Assembly (NCBI GenBank): GCA_959347315.1
Contig: OY365822.1
Span: forward strand, 13,173,140-13,237,139
Direction: 5' to 3'
Source: Bimastos eiseni
Lineage: Eukaryota > Annelida > Clitellata > Crassiclitellata > Lumbricidae
DNA length: 64,000 nt
A model generated the notes under the pieces. The model had not been told where the DNA came from and ran no database searches. It saw only the letters and a list, made by a program, of their open reading frames with translations. The position numbers were made by a program, and so were the translations under genes. Shown here piece after piece: positions 48,701 through 60,563 of this stretch; within the stretch, counting starts at the first letter, position 1, and each line of letters begins with the position of its first letter.

Positions 48701-51700
48701 TAACAGATTTTTATTTTAGAATAGAATAAAATTACACACACTGTTTAAATTATGATTTTAGATTAGTAATAATTGTAAAAATATACTTTACTATAGAAAA
48801 TAATAATTCTGTCAAATATTCATATTTTGCAAGTATATATTTTTTTATTTTTGATAGGTCGAGGGCCACTTTTTGAGGCGCTGTGGTTGGGAATCGCTGT
48901 ATTAAGAGGTACACGAGGCGAGTTTAGCGTCTGAGTCTGATATTAAGGCAAGTGAAGCTTAGTCGACTTAATTAGGTCAGGTCAACGGCCTGAAGATAAT
49001 GTAATTTAATCTTAAATCCAATCCAAGTGAATCTAATTTTATTCAGAAACCTTTAACAGATAATCACAGCAAAGTACACGACATCGAGCTGCTCTGTCAA
49101 ACTTTTAGACGGCCTGCTGTGCCATCGACTGCATTACAAGACCCTCTACAAGTTCTAAGATTAGTTGACGCTCTCTATAAGTTATAAGATTAGTCTATGC
49201 TCTCTTAAACGAATCTTATTGCACCCGGTGCGATCCACCCTTCTTCAATCGGACGAGTCGATGGTCGCCATTGTATGAGAGGCAGGCAATCGATAAGGGG
49301 CGTCGGATGGAACCAACGACCAATTAGCTCGACTGCAAGACGAGTAGTATCCAATGCAGACTGCTATACATGTGGTACAGCAGCATGTCTCTATAATATG
49401 CTATAGCAGTTTCCCGCGCCGCATTACAGTGATACGAATGCAATTTTTAAAAATTCAGTTACATACGCAAATTGATTAGAAGCAAATCATGGTAATGTAA
49501 TGTAAAGAGGTGCGAATGTGTAGTGTAAGATTACCCAATTTTTGCATTTTTTTGCATTGAAAAATAATTTTTGCATATTTTGCATTGAAAAATAATTTAT
49601 GCATTTCCCGACATAATATACTGCGGGATAGTTCGGCCAGATATCTCGTCTGCAGAAAATCGTCTGTATGTCCCTTAGTAACGTTTTAGTTGTAATAATA
49701 TTATTAGCGAGATACTACCAGCACAATATTTTTCCTTTTCTGAATGTTTTATCTGGACCATGGCTCATGCACAATGAGATATACCGAAATGTGATATAAT
49801 GTAATGTAAAGTAATGTTACATTTGTGCAATTTATTTTGTCATAGTGTAATGTGACCCGGTGTGATGAGGTGTAATGTAAGAGGCGGGGATATTGTGTAA
49901 CAGGTTAGGGACACCCAATGAGAGGAGTAGAAAATGTTGGGGAATAAACGTATGTGTTATTTCTCTGTAAAAAATGGGGGGCTTTCCCCTCGATCCCCCC
50001 CGGGATCGCCACCCCTGGTGATGTAGTACAGTTGCTTATACCTTTCCATACTGCGAAAAATAGTCTTTAACATCTTCGATGCTGGTCGATAATGAAAGCC
50101 CACCAATGAAAACCTTTTTCGTTTTCGTAATCATCTGCAAAACAAAGAATAACAATGTCCGTTATCGACGGCTAAAGTAATCTCAGAACAAAAAGCGCCT
50201 AAGCCAACGAAATCTCCAGCTATTAGCGCATAAGAAAAAAGTATACGCCCATCAGAGCATATTATGCCCGAAGCAAGCTTCACACCATTAGCACATTAGA
50301 TGGAGTATTCTTTGGGCCATTTGAGCATAAGCCAAAGTAAGCTTTGAGCCATCAGGTCAAGAGTCAAAGTAAGTCTTAAGCCATTAGGTCAAAAGGTGAA
50401 ACAAGACTTAAGCCACAAAAAATTGAGTTATCAGCAAATAAGATACAGTCATCTTCAATCCTTTAAGGCAATAAACCACAGAGAGATTTAGCACACCCTA
50501 GACAAGTCAAAGCTAGCTTTTAGCCATTAGAGCATAATCCAAAGTAAGCTTTAAGCCATTATTACAGCATAATCTAAAGTAAGAATAAAGCCATTAGAGC
50601 ATAACCCAAAGTAAGCTTTAAGCCATTAGAGCATAATCCAAAGTAAGCTTTAAGCCATTATTAAAGCATAAACTATAGTAAGCTTTAAGCCATTAGAGCA
50701 TAATTCAAAGTAAGCTTCAAGCCATTAGAGTATAATCCAAAGTAAGTTTTAAGCCATTATTAGAGCATAATCTAAAGTAAGATTAAATCCATTAGAGCAT
50801 AATCCAAAGTAAGCTTTAAGCCATTACAGCATAATCCACAGTAAGCTTCAAGCCATTAGAGCTTAATCCAAAATAAGCTTTAAGCCATTAGAGCATAATC
50901 CAAAGTAAGCTGTAAGCCATTAGAGCATAATCCAAAGTAAGCTTTAAGCCATCATTAGAGCATAATCTAAAGTAAGATTAAAGCCATTAAAGCATAATCC
51001 AAATTAAGCTTTAAGCCATTAGAGCATAATCCAAAGTAAGCTTCAAGCCATTAGAGCATAATCCAAAGTAAGCTTCAAGCCATTAGAGCATAATCCAAAG
51101 TAAGCTTTAAGCCATTATTAGAGCAAGATTAAAGTAAGATTAAAGCCATTAGAGCATAATCCAAAGTAAGCTTTAAGCCATTATTAGAGCATAATCTAAA
51201 GTAAGATTAAAGCCATTATTAGAACATAATCTAAAGTAAGATTAAAGCCATTACAGCATAATCCAAAGTAAGCTTTAAGCCATTATTAGAGCATAATCTA
51301 TAGTAAGCTTTAAGCCATTAGAGCATAATCCAAAGTAAGCTTTAAGCCATTATTAGAGCATAATCCATAGTAAGCCTTAAGCCATTAGAGAATAATCCAT
51401 AGTAAGCCTTAAGCCATTAGCACATATGCCAAAGTAAGCTCTGAGTCATCAGTGGATTATAAAAAAGAACCTTTAAGCCAATGAACACATCTGGAAGCAT
51501 AATTTCTATATTCCAGAGGATAGAAGAGAAATCCCAAAGCTATACCTGAAAAGCAACCATGTGCACGATGGAGTCTAGGCGACCTCATTTTTCTGAACTG
51601 ATTTTTCTGAACTTGTTTTTCTGAACTCATTTTGTGAACTAATTTTGCTGAACTCATTTTTCTGAACTCATTTTTCTGAACTCATTTTTCTTAACTCAGT

Positions 51701-54700
51701 TTTCTTGACTCATTTTTCTTAGCTCATTTTTCTTAACTCATTTTTCTTAGCTCATTTTTCCTAGCTCATTTTTCCTAGCTCATTTTTCTTAATTTCACGG
51801 TCATTCCTCTCCCTCGTAGTGTCACCTTCCCTCCAAACAATTATATAATATTTATGATACCAGTACATTATATATGGTACATAATCAATACATGAGCCTA
51901 AAACAAAATTTTAAGTGGTATAATTTTTTAATGGTATAATACTAAACAAAATTAACTTCCCCTAATTTCTCAATGAGATCTTCCCCTTACTTTTTGGTGA
52001 AGCATTTGCTCCACGGTTCCGACGAAAGGGTGCCACTTACCCAAGAACAAGGAGACTGAATTGCAGAAGTACATTAGGTATGAAGCAGCAGAACCAAGAA
52101 GACACTATTACGCATGAGGATCAGGAATAGAATGAATGGACTTGATTCAGAATTGGAAAGAACAAAATAGAATAGTATAGAACAGACTGGATCGGATTGG
52201 AACAAACAAAAACATTAGAATACATCTTGGACCGGGAGCGCCTCTGAGTAAATTTCATGAAGAGGCCCTATGTCAGGCTGCATTGATTGATTGAGATTGA
52301 TTGATTGATTGAGATTGATTGAGATTGATTGATTGATTGAGATTGATTGATTGAGATTGATTGATTGATTGATTGATAAGAAAATACTACATAACGAACT
52401 AGAACGAATGAGCTGGATTGGAAGAGAATACAAGAGATGGGACTGAATATAACGGAATCTCATATAAAAGTAGTTACAATCGAAAAAGACAGAACAGACT
52501 GGAATCGAGTATTTATTCTGCCCACTGCTGTAATTTTAAAACATATTTGGTCATCAAATGGAAAGAAAAAAAATTACCTTTAGAAGGGCAGAACATTCGA
52601 CGATTGAATCCTAAAGACATGACAACAACGTTTCGTTAATTGACGAGCAAATAAAAAAAACTACAAACTGACCTTCTGGGTCAAAACCAAAGAATGGTCT
52701 CATTATGGAGCATCATGGGTTAAAAATAATACAATACAACTGTAAATTGATATTGCCTTCTTACAATCAGTTCAAAAGTGCACATGCGCCTCGACGGCGC
52801 AATTACAGCTATATATATTGCGGGGCGAATGTGCGCGAAGGACCTATTCGAGGTCCGAACACAGTAATTCCTCGGACGAGGGTCGAACCCGTACATTCCG
52901 CGTTACAGGTCGACCACTCTAACCAATCGGCCACCGTGCCACACATCACCTTCTAATCAATAAGCACAACAAAACACATAAGGAATGATGTACTGAATGG
53001 AAGGAGGAGGAAGGAGGAGGAGGAAGAGGAGGAGAAGGAGGAGAAAGAGGAAGAAGAGGAGGAGGAATAGGAGGAAGAGAAGGAGGAGGAGGAAGAGAAG
53101 TAAAAGGAGGAGGATGAAGGATGAGGAAGAGAAGGAGGAAGGAGGAGGAGGAAGAGAAGGAGGAGAAGGATGAAGGAGGAGGAGGAAGAGAAGGAGAAGG
53201 AGGAAGGAGGAGGAGGAAGAGAAGGAGGAGGAGGGATAAGACAAGTGGGAAAACAAAGAGCAAGACCGAGAGGAGGGCAGGGTGGGACAGTCAGTTGAGT
53301 ATATTATTTATGTTGGCAGAAAATTGGTGGATGCAGATGAATAGAATTCGATCAAAGAGGATGAAGAGGACGATGGAAAGGTAACAATAATGACAGAGGC
53401 GGATGAGGATGAGGAGGATGATAATGAGGATGATGTCTATGAATGAAATTCTATAAAGGATGATGAAGAGGAGCAGGAGGAGGAGGAGGATAATGAAGAG
53501 GATGTCTGTGAATTGAATTCTATAAAGGATGATGAAGAGGAGAAGGACAATGACTATAATGAAAACTAGAAAGAGGATGATAACAAGGAAGAGTAGGAGG
53601 AGGAGGAAGACAATAATAGAGAAGACGAGTAAGACGACTAGGAGGAGGAGGAGGAGGAGGAGGAGGAGGCAAGGGAGATGCTGAGGAGAATGCTGACGAG
53701 GAGAAGAGATGGCGAGTGCAGAAGATGCGAGAGAAGACAGTGCCAGTCGCTGCAATCGCAGAAACCGATCCATCAGACGGATGTAAATAGCCTTCGATGA
53801 CGATTTAAGTAGGAAAATGATGGATGACCGAAGCTTTTGTTTTCCCTCGATAGGGGGAACCCAGCCTCCGGATACGTCTTCAAAGCCGTCTGACCCCCAT
53901 CTGCCCGCGCGAAGGCCACGCTCACCCCTCTGCCCGATAAGCGGCGCTGCGGACTTAACGCCGGTCACCATTGTCGCTCTTAACGTCAACTGATTTTTTC
54001 AGAATTCCTCCATTGCCCAGCTATCTAATCTAAAAATTTTCGAAGCGCTACTTGATGTAAGTCAAGGACACCGGCTAACTCACGAACGCTGTGTTGCGTC
54101 AGGTGGGTTGTCCGAAGATACTGCCACTGCTTACACTCTGCCAGTGCCGGTCCCACGTCTTCATAAAGAGGAGGGCGACGCCAACGATCTATGTTAGAGT
54201 GAGCGGGTTCGATCCTCGCCCGAGGAGTCATAGTGTAGGGCACTTGAACAAGTTCTTCGTGCACTGTAATTGCTCTGGATTACAACTGCAGTTGCGCCGT
54301 CAAAGCGTGTGTACACTTCTGAGCTGATCGTAAGAAGGGCAATATCAAATTTTAGTTGTATTGTATTGCATTGTATGGCGCATGATTTTTTATGCTAATG
54401 TAAGGTAGGGTAATAGAAAATCTGGTAAGGTGCCATAAAGAAGTACAGGGCGATGAAATGTAATGTAATGTAACGCAAGATGGAGTAAGGTGTCGACGTT
54501 GTAAGCTACATGTATCTACCCAATTCATCAAATTTTTAGCACCTGAGAATTGATCCAGCGCAAACCTCGTACACGACCTTACCACCCACAGCAACCTGCT
54601 TCTGGACATCCTGTCTCGAAAGCTCTATGCCACTGCCCTTCACCATTTCGGCCCCCACCCCATCCCATCCCATCCCACCTCATACCACCAACACGCCTGC

Positions 54701-57700
54701 TGTCAGTTTTAATTAAACTAATTCCACTTCGGAGCCGAAATTCGACCCTTGGCGGCAAAGATGAAAGACTAGACCAAACGGCGAGGGAAACAATGCGCCC
54801 GCACCCCACAGCCACAACGAACGAACGCCCACGCAGATATATCACGGCAACATCTGACAAATAATGTGGTCACCGTGACTCGTCATAAGCAGACACGTCG
54901 CCTATTTTAATTATCAGAGCGACCAGACGTCGTGAGACTGCTATGCGACGCTCAAAGGGCTGCAGTCACAGCAGCTTCGCTAGTAATAAATTATTCAACC
55001 ATCCATCAACCCATTCAGCCATCAACCATTCATCAATCAATCAATCAATCAATCCATCCATTCATCCGTCACTCCATCCATTCACCCATCAATCCATCCA
55101 TTCACCCATCCATTCACCCATCCAGTCATCCATCCATCCATCCATCCATCCATCCATCCATCCATCCATCCATCCATCCATCCATCCATCCATACATACA
55201 TACATACATACATATATACATATATCCATTAATCCATCTATTAATCCTTCCATTCATCTATTAATTCATCCATTCATCCGTCACTCCATCAATCAATCAA
55301 TCAATCAATCAATCAGTCGATCCATCCATCCATCCATCCATCCATCCATCCATCCATCCATCCATCCATCCATACATACATACATACATACACACATACA
55401 TCCATTAATGCATCTATTAACCCATCCAATCATCCATTTTTCCATCCATCCATACACCCACTCATCAATCCATCAATGAATCCATCTATCCATCCATCCA
55501 TACTTACATACATCCATCCATTAATTCATTCATTAACCCATCCATCCATCCAACCATCCATCCATCCATCCATCCATCCATCCAACCATCCATCCAACCA
55601 TCCATCCATCCATCCAGCCATCCATCCATCCAGCCATCCAACCATCCATCCATCCATCCATCCAACCATCCATCCATCCATCCATCCAACCATCCATCCA
55701 TCCATCCAACCATCCATCCATCCATCCATCCAACCATCCATCCATCCATCCATCAATCCAGACAGACATAACACAGAGATTTATTCCTTTATTTGTCTAT
55801 TGGTGAGACGCTCACAATGAGACATAAGAACGGTGACAGAAAGACAGAGATCCGACGCAGAGAGAGAGATACAGAGACGAACACAGACAGACCGAGTGAT
55901 ACAGAGACGGACGCAGAGACATACAGACGAAGTGGCAGAGCGACAACGCGGTAAACTTTATTAACGTGTCGTCGATGGTCCCAGCTATCGATCCGAGTCA
56001 TTCCTAGAGGTCGCCAGTGAAATGAGGTCACGGGGTCACTGACAACATATAATCCGTTGTCTTGTCAGGCGCTGCTTCGTTCATGCGCAGCCAGCCAGTG
56101 GGCCAGCCAGTGGGCCAGCCAGAAAACCAGTCAATAAACCATTAGACGGGGAACATCCGGACGCATACTGCGGAACGGACAGCAATATGTGTCTGTATGT
56201 CCGTCTGTCTGTTTATCTGTTTGTCCAACTGTCTTTTTATATGACTTTTTATCTGTCCGTCTCTCGGTCAGTCGGTCTATCTGTCTTTCTATATTAAGTC
56301 TGTCAACCTGTCTGTCTGTCTGTCTGTCTATCTGTCTGCTTATCTCTCTGTCTTACTGTCTGTCTATCTGTCTGTCTGTCTATGTGTGTGTCTGTTTGTC
56401 TGTCTGTGTGTCTGTATGTCCCACTGCTTCCGTCCGTTCCTATCTATATATTCTCTTCTCTTCAGTAAACCTGTCTTAGTTCCTATCTTATGTCTCTGTA
56501 ACAACCTGTTTGTCAGTTATCACTTGTCCGTAAGCCTGAATGTATGTCTGTCAGTCTGCCTACCACCTACCCACCCTATCTGTCGACCTGTCCCTACGTC
56601 TGCTTGTACACTTGCCTGCTCCCTCTGTCAATCTGTCTTTCCCTTTGACTATCTGCATGTTCCTGTGTCCATTCCAAAGCCAATATAAATTCAGGACCAT
56701 ACTCAGCCATCAGTATGAGACTTGATCATTCAATCAATCAGGTCAATCAATAAATAAATCATTCAATATCAATCAATAGCAACCAATATCAATCAATATC
56801 AATCAGTATCAATCAGTCAAATCAATCAACCAGCCAGGCAGAAACAATCACTCAAACAACCAATCAATCAATAGTTCAATAAATAAATCAATGGAACAAA
56901 AACAAACGTCAGTTGGTTCATCAGTAAATGAATAAACGAATGAATGAATGAATCAATCAATAAATCAATCATTCAATCAATCAATCAATCAAGCATTCAA
57001 GCAGTCAGTCACTGGATCAATCAATCGAAATAAGTATTTCAATCAAAATAAGCATTTCAATCTATCAACTGAATTAAGTGTCTCTTAGAAGGACAAAAGC
57101 CCACCCAAAATTCCGTCCTCTCATCAAAGTGTTCCGCCATCTTTACTTAGGCGCCACATAAATTCCGTGGTTATATTACTCCGGTTGGCGAGAGCAGCAG
57201 TTGCCAGCAAGAGCCCTGAATTCTATGCTTTCTTTAATGACATGCGGTGTTAATTAGAATGACATTAATTGCACTCCTCATTATCCGAGTAATAATGACA
57301 TCTATCATCAGACGAGAACCAAGTGAAAGTAAAAATATGGGTTTGTCGGGACCTTCTTTTATTGACTTTTGGTAACCTGGTAGATGGCGCAATCGACCCA
57401 TATCCTTACGAGATCATTTATGATGTAAACTTGCAGGAGTTGAGCTCGTCCAGAAGGACTCGTTCGAGTGGGTAAACAATAATTACTTTTGTGCATTTTT
57501 TTCATTTTGTTCTCAATTTTTGAGCTATGTCCGTAACAATTTGACAAAATACATTGTCTTGCAAGCGTGACATATGTGCAAAATTTCAGCTCTGTAGGTC
57601 GACGGGAAAATACCGAAAAAAGAGTTGAAAGAACTCCGACGAACCGACGATCCAACGTTCATGACAAACTTTCCCAAAGTTAAAGAAAAGAGGGTGAAAA

Positions 57701-60515
57701 CTGTGTTAAAAAGGAATATGATTGGAAGGAAATTCTGAAAGAAGAGATTCTATGCTTACATTTCGGCCAGAAAGAGTCTTCTTACAATTACTTAAGTAAT
57801 ATTTAGTAATAAAATCTTAATAAAGCCAGATGGCAATCCGAAATCATGTGACGCTCAACAACATTAAAGAAACATGTGAAAATAATTTAACATGATTCCT
57901 GGAGTAAAAAGTATTGGGAAAAAGATAATCATTTTTTAGTTGCACATTTGAAACTCAACAACAATGAGGAAATGAGCATCATGTGATGTTAAATAAACTC
58001 ATGTGTTACCAACGAAAGCCACATGATGTAAGACAAATCACGTTGTACCGAGAACAATCATGTGATGCATTCACTCGTTCATTCAGAGAATTTATATAGC
58101 GCCTCTTCAAAAACATACTCAACAAACTCTAAAAAAATCATGTGCAACCAAAAAAATAATGAGATGCAAAACAAATGATGTTGTACCAAGAAAATCCATA
58201 CATATGTTAAAGAACTTCATGTGCTACAAAATAACTCTTGTGAAGTAACAGAAATCATGTGATACATAAAGAACAATGTGATAAATAACATAAATCATGT
58301 TGAAAATAAAAGAATCATGTGATAAATAAAAGAAATCATGTTGTAAATAAAAAAATCATGTTATAAATAAAAAAATCATGTGATAAATAACAGAATCATG
58401 TGATAAATAAATAAAATCATGTGATAAATAACAGAATCATGTGATAAACAACAGAATCATGTGATAAACAACAGAATCATGTGATAAACAACAGAATCAT
58501 GTGATAAATAACAGAATCATGTGATAAAAAACAGACGCCACAGGATAAATAACAGAATCATGTGCTGCCGAGGTAAAGTTACCTCATCCAAACAACACAA
58601 TTAAGCGAAAGGATTTTTGAATAAAATTTTTTCATTCATGGCTCCCAGAAAGATAAAACAGATCCGCCCCTTCCCACCCACCTGTCACCAACCCCCCCCC
58701 CCCCAAGCTCCACACCACCTCCTTCCCCCAAAGCAGAAACACAGAGGCAACACTAGGACAACAGAGCAACAGTGTAGCCCTCTGTTGCTCATCACTCATC
58801 CTCACAAAAAAATGACCGGGCGCCGGGAATTCCACCCATCCACATAGGAGGCAAAGGTTCAAACGCCATAGGTCTCAAACCGCCAAGCGTCCGGGTGTGT
58901 AGAAAATTCTGACCCTTGGCAAAAAGAAATCCTAAAATAACTAGATTAATTCATCTGACTGGGGGTCCAGGACGCGGATATCTACCTAAATCGACCCGGT
59001 CTGTCGACAACGTATCAGGTAGGAGTGGACAGGAGGAGACGATCCCCTCCGAAATCCCAGGTGGAGGGAATGGAGGTGCTTCTATCCCCCAAAATTTCAT
59101 AAATATTTCACAAATACTGTAACTGTCTACAATGTTTTCCAATGTTCATCCTTTTTTGCTGCACTAAGATATTTTTAGAATTGAAATTGCTTTTCGACCT
59201 GCCTCTCAAACCAAATTCTGTTGACCTCTCCCCATCCCTACACCCAGGACTAAGTATCCGCCTATGAACGTATGCGGTAAGGTCATGTAAATCCACTAAG
59301 TTTCTCAAGGCCACACAGAAGTCTCATCATGATCAGTTTATCATCAACATATCAAATAAAGTCCGTTATTAACAGATTATTCTGTCACTATTATTTCTAT
59401 TATTCGATAACTTCCATTGCACCGGATTAGCGCGCAATAAAGATATCAACAAATGGCACATTAAGACCTGGTCATTACCAGGTCAATGAAAACCATGGCA
59501 TAACCAGGTCAACTGAAACCATGGCCTGACCAGATCAATGAAAACCATGGCATTACCAGATCAATGAAAAATATGGCATTACCAGGTCAATAAAAACCAT
59601 GGAGTAACCATGTCAATGAAAACCATGGTGTCGCCAGAACAAATGTCACAGTTTGGTCAATGGTCAATTTCAGTGTGAGACCAGATCCAAAGAGGGGGTC
59701 GAGCTGGAGAGGAAGTGCTCCTTCATTAGTCAGAATCACATTTTTAACATGAACCCCAGTTTCCTCTTTACCAAAACACTTCGGTACATATTGAATTTTG
59801 TCACCAAGACAATTTGAAAATTCAATAACCGCCTGAACACGTTGTGCCTACATTTGACAAAGCGGGATTGTATTTGCCGATAAATAATCTGACACCACAC
59901 CCGCCGAATAACATTGCAAAGCCTGCCATAAGCAAGCGACGCTCTATAAGTCGCAACAACTAACTTGTCCCTCTTATCACAACAACACACGCGCTCTAGT
60001 ATACGAACGCAGCACAACTACGGAAAGCCACTGCATTCATAAAAGCGCCATATAAAAAATAAAAATATTCCATACAATATCCTGCCGACAACCGAGAGTA
60101 AATGATTTCAATACTAATAGTTCTACATAGATACAACGTTCTCTTAGACACCTTTAGAACAATTCCTCACTAATTTATATATTACTCATAATTAATTTCT
60201 CAATGCTTAGTTCATGATCAACTGCAGAGAGAGAACAGGAAAACAGAAAAATCCCTCCCGGAAAAATTCGAAAAAACAAAAACTCGAAGTGGTAAAAAAA
60301 CATGGTACCGACGTGTCAAAAAATGAGCCAATTCGTCAAAATGAATAATAAATATGGGTCATTCTAAAAGACACCAAGGCATATTAGTGACAAAATGTTT
60401 TTAAAACAACATTTCAATGCTGAATACTTCTACAATTTAGGCAAATTTAGATTATTTAAGTGCAAGAGTAAAATCAAAAGAAGTCTGAATGCGTTTCGCA
60501 ATTGTTCCACTATAC

Positions 60516-60563
<48 letters not shown>

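Noticed and set aside
54932..55820. His-Pro-Ser-Ile and Trp-Met-Asp-Gly frames
   Set aside because: (ATCC)n microsatellite read on the two strands.
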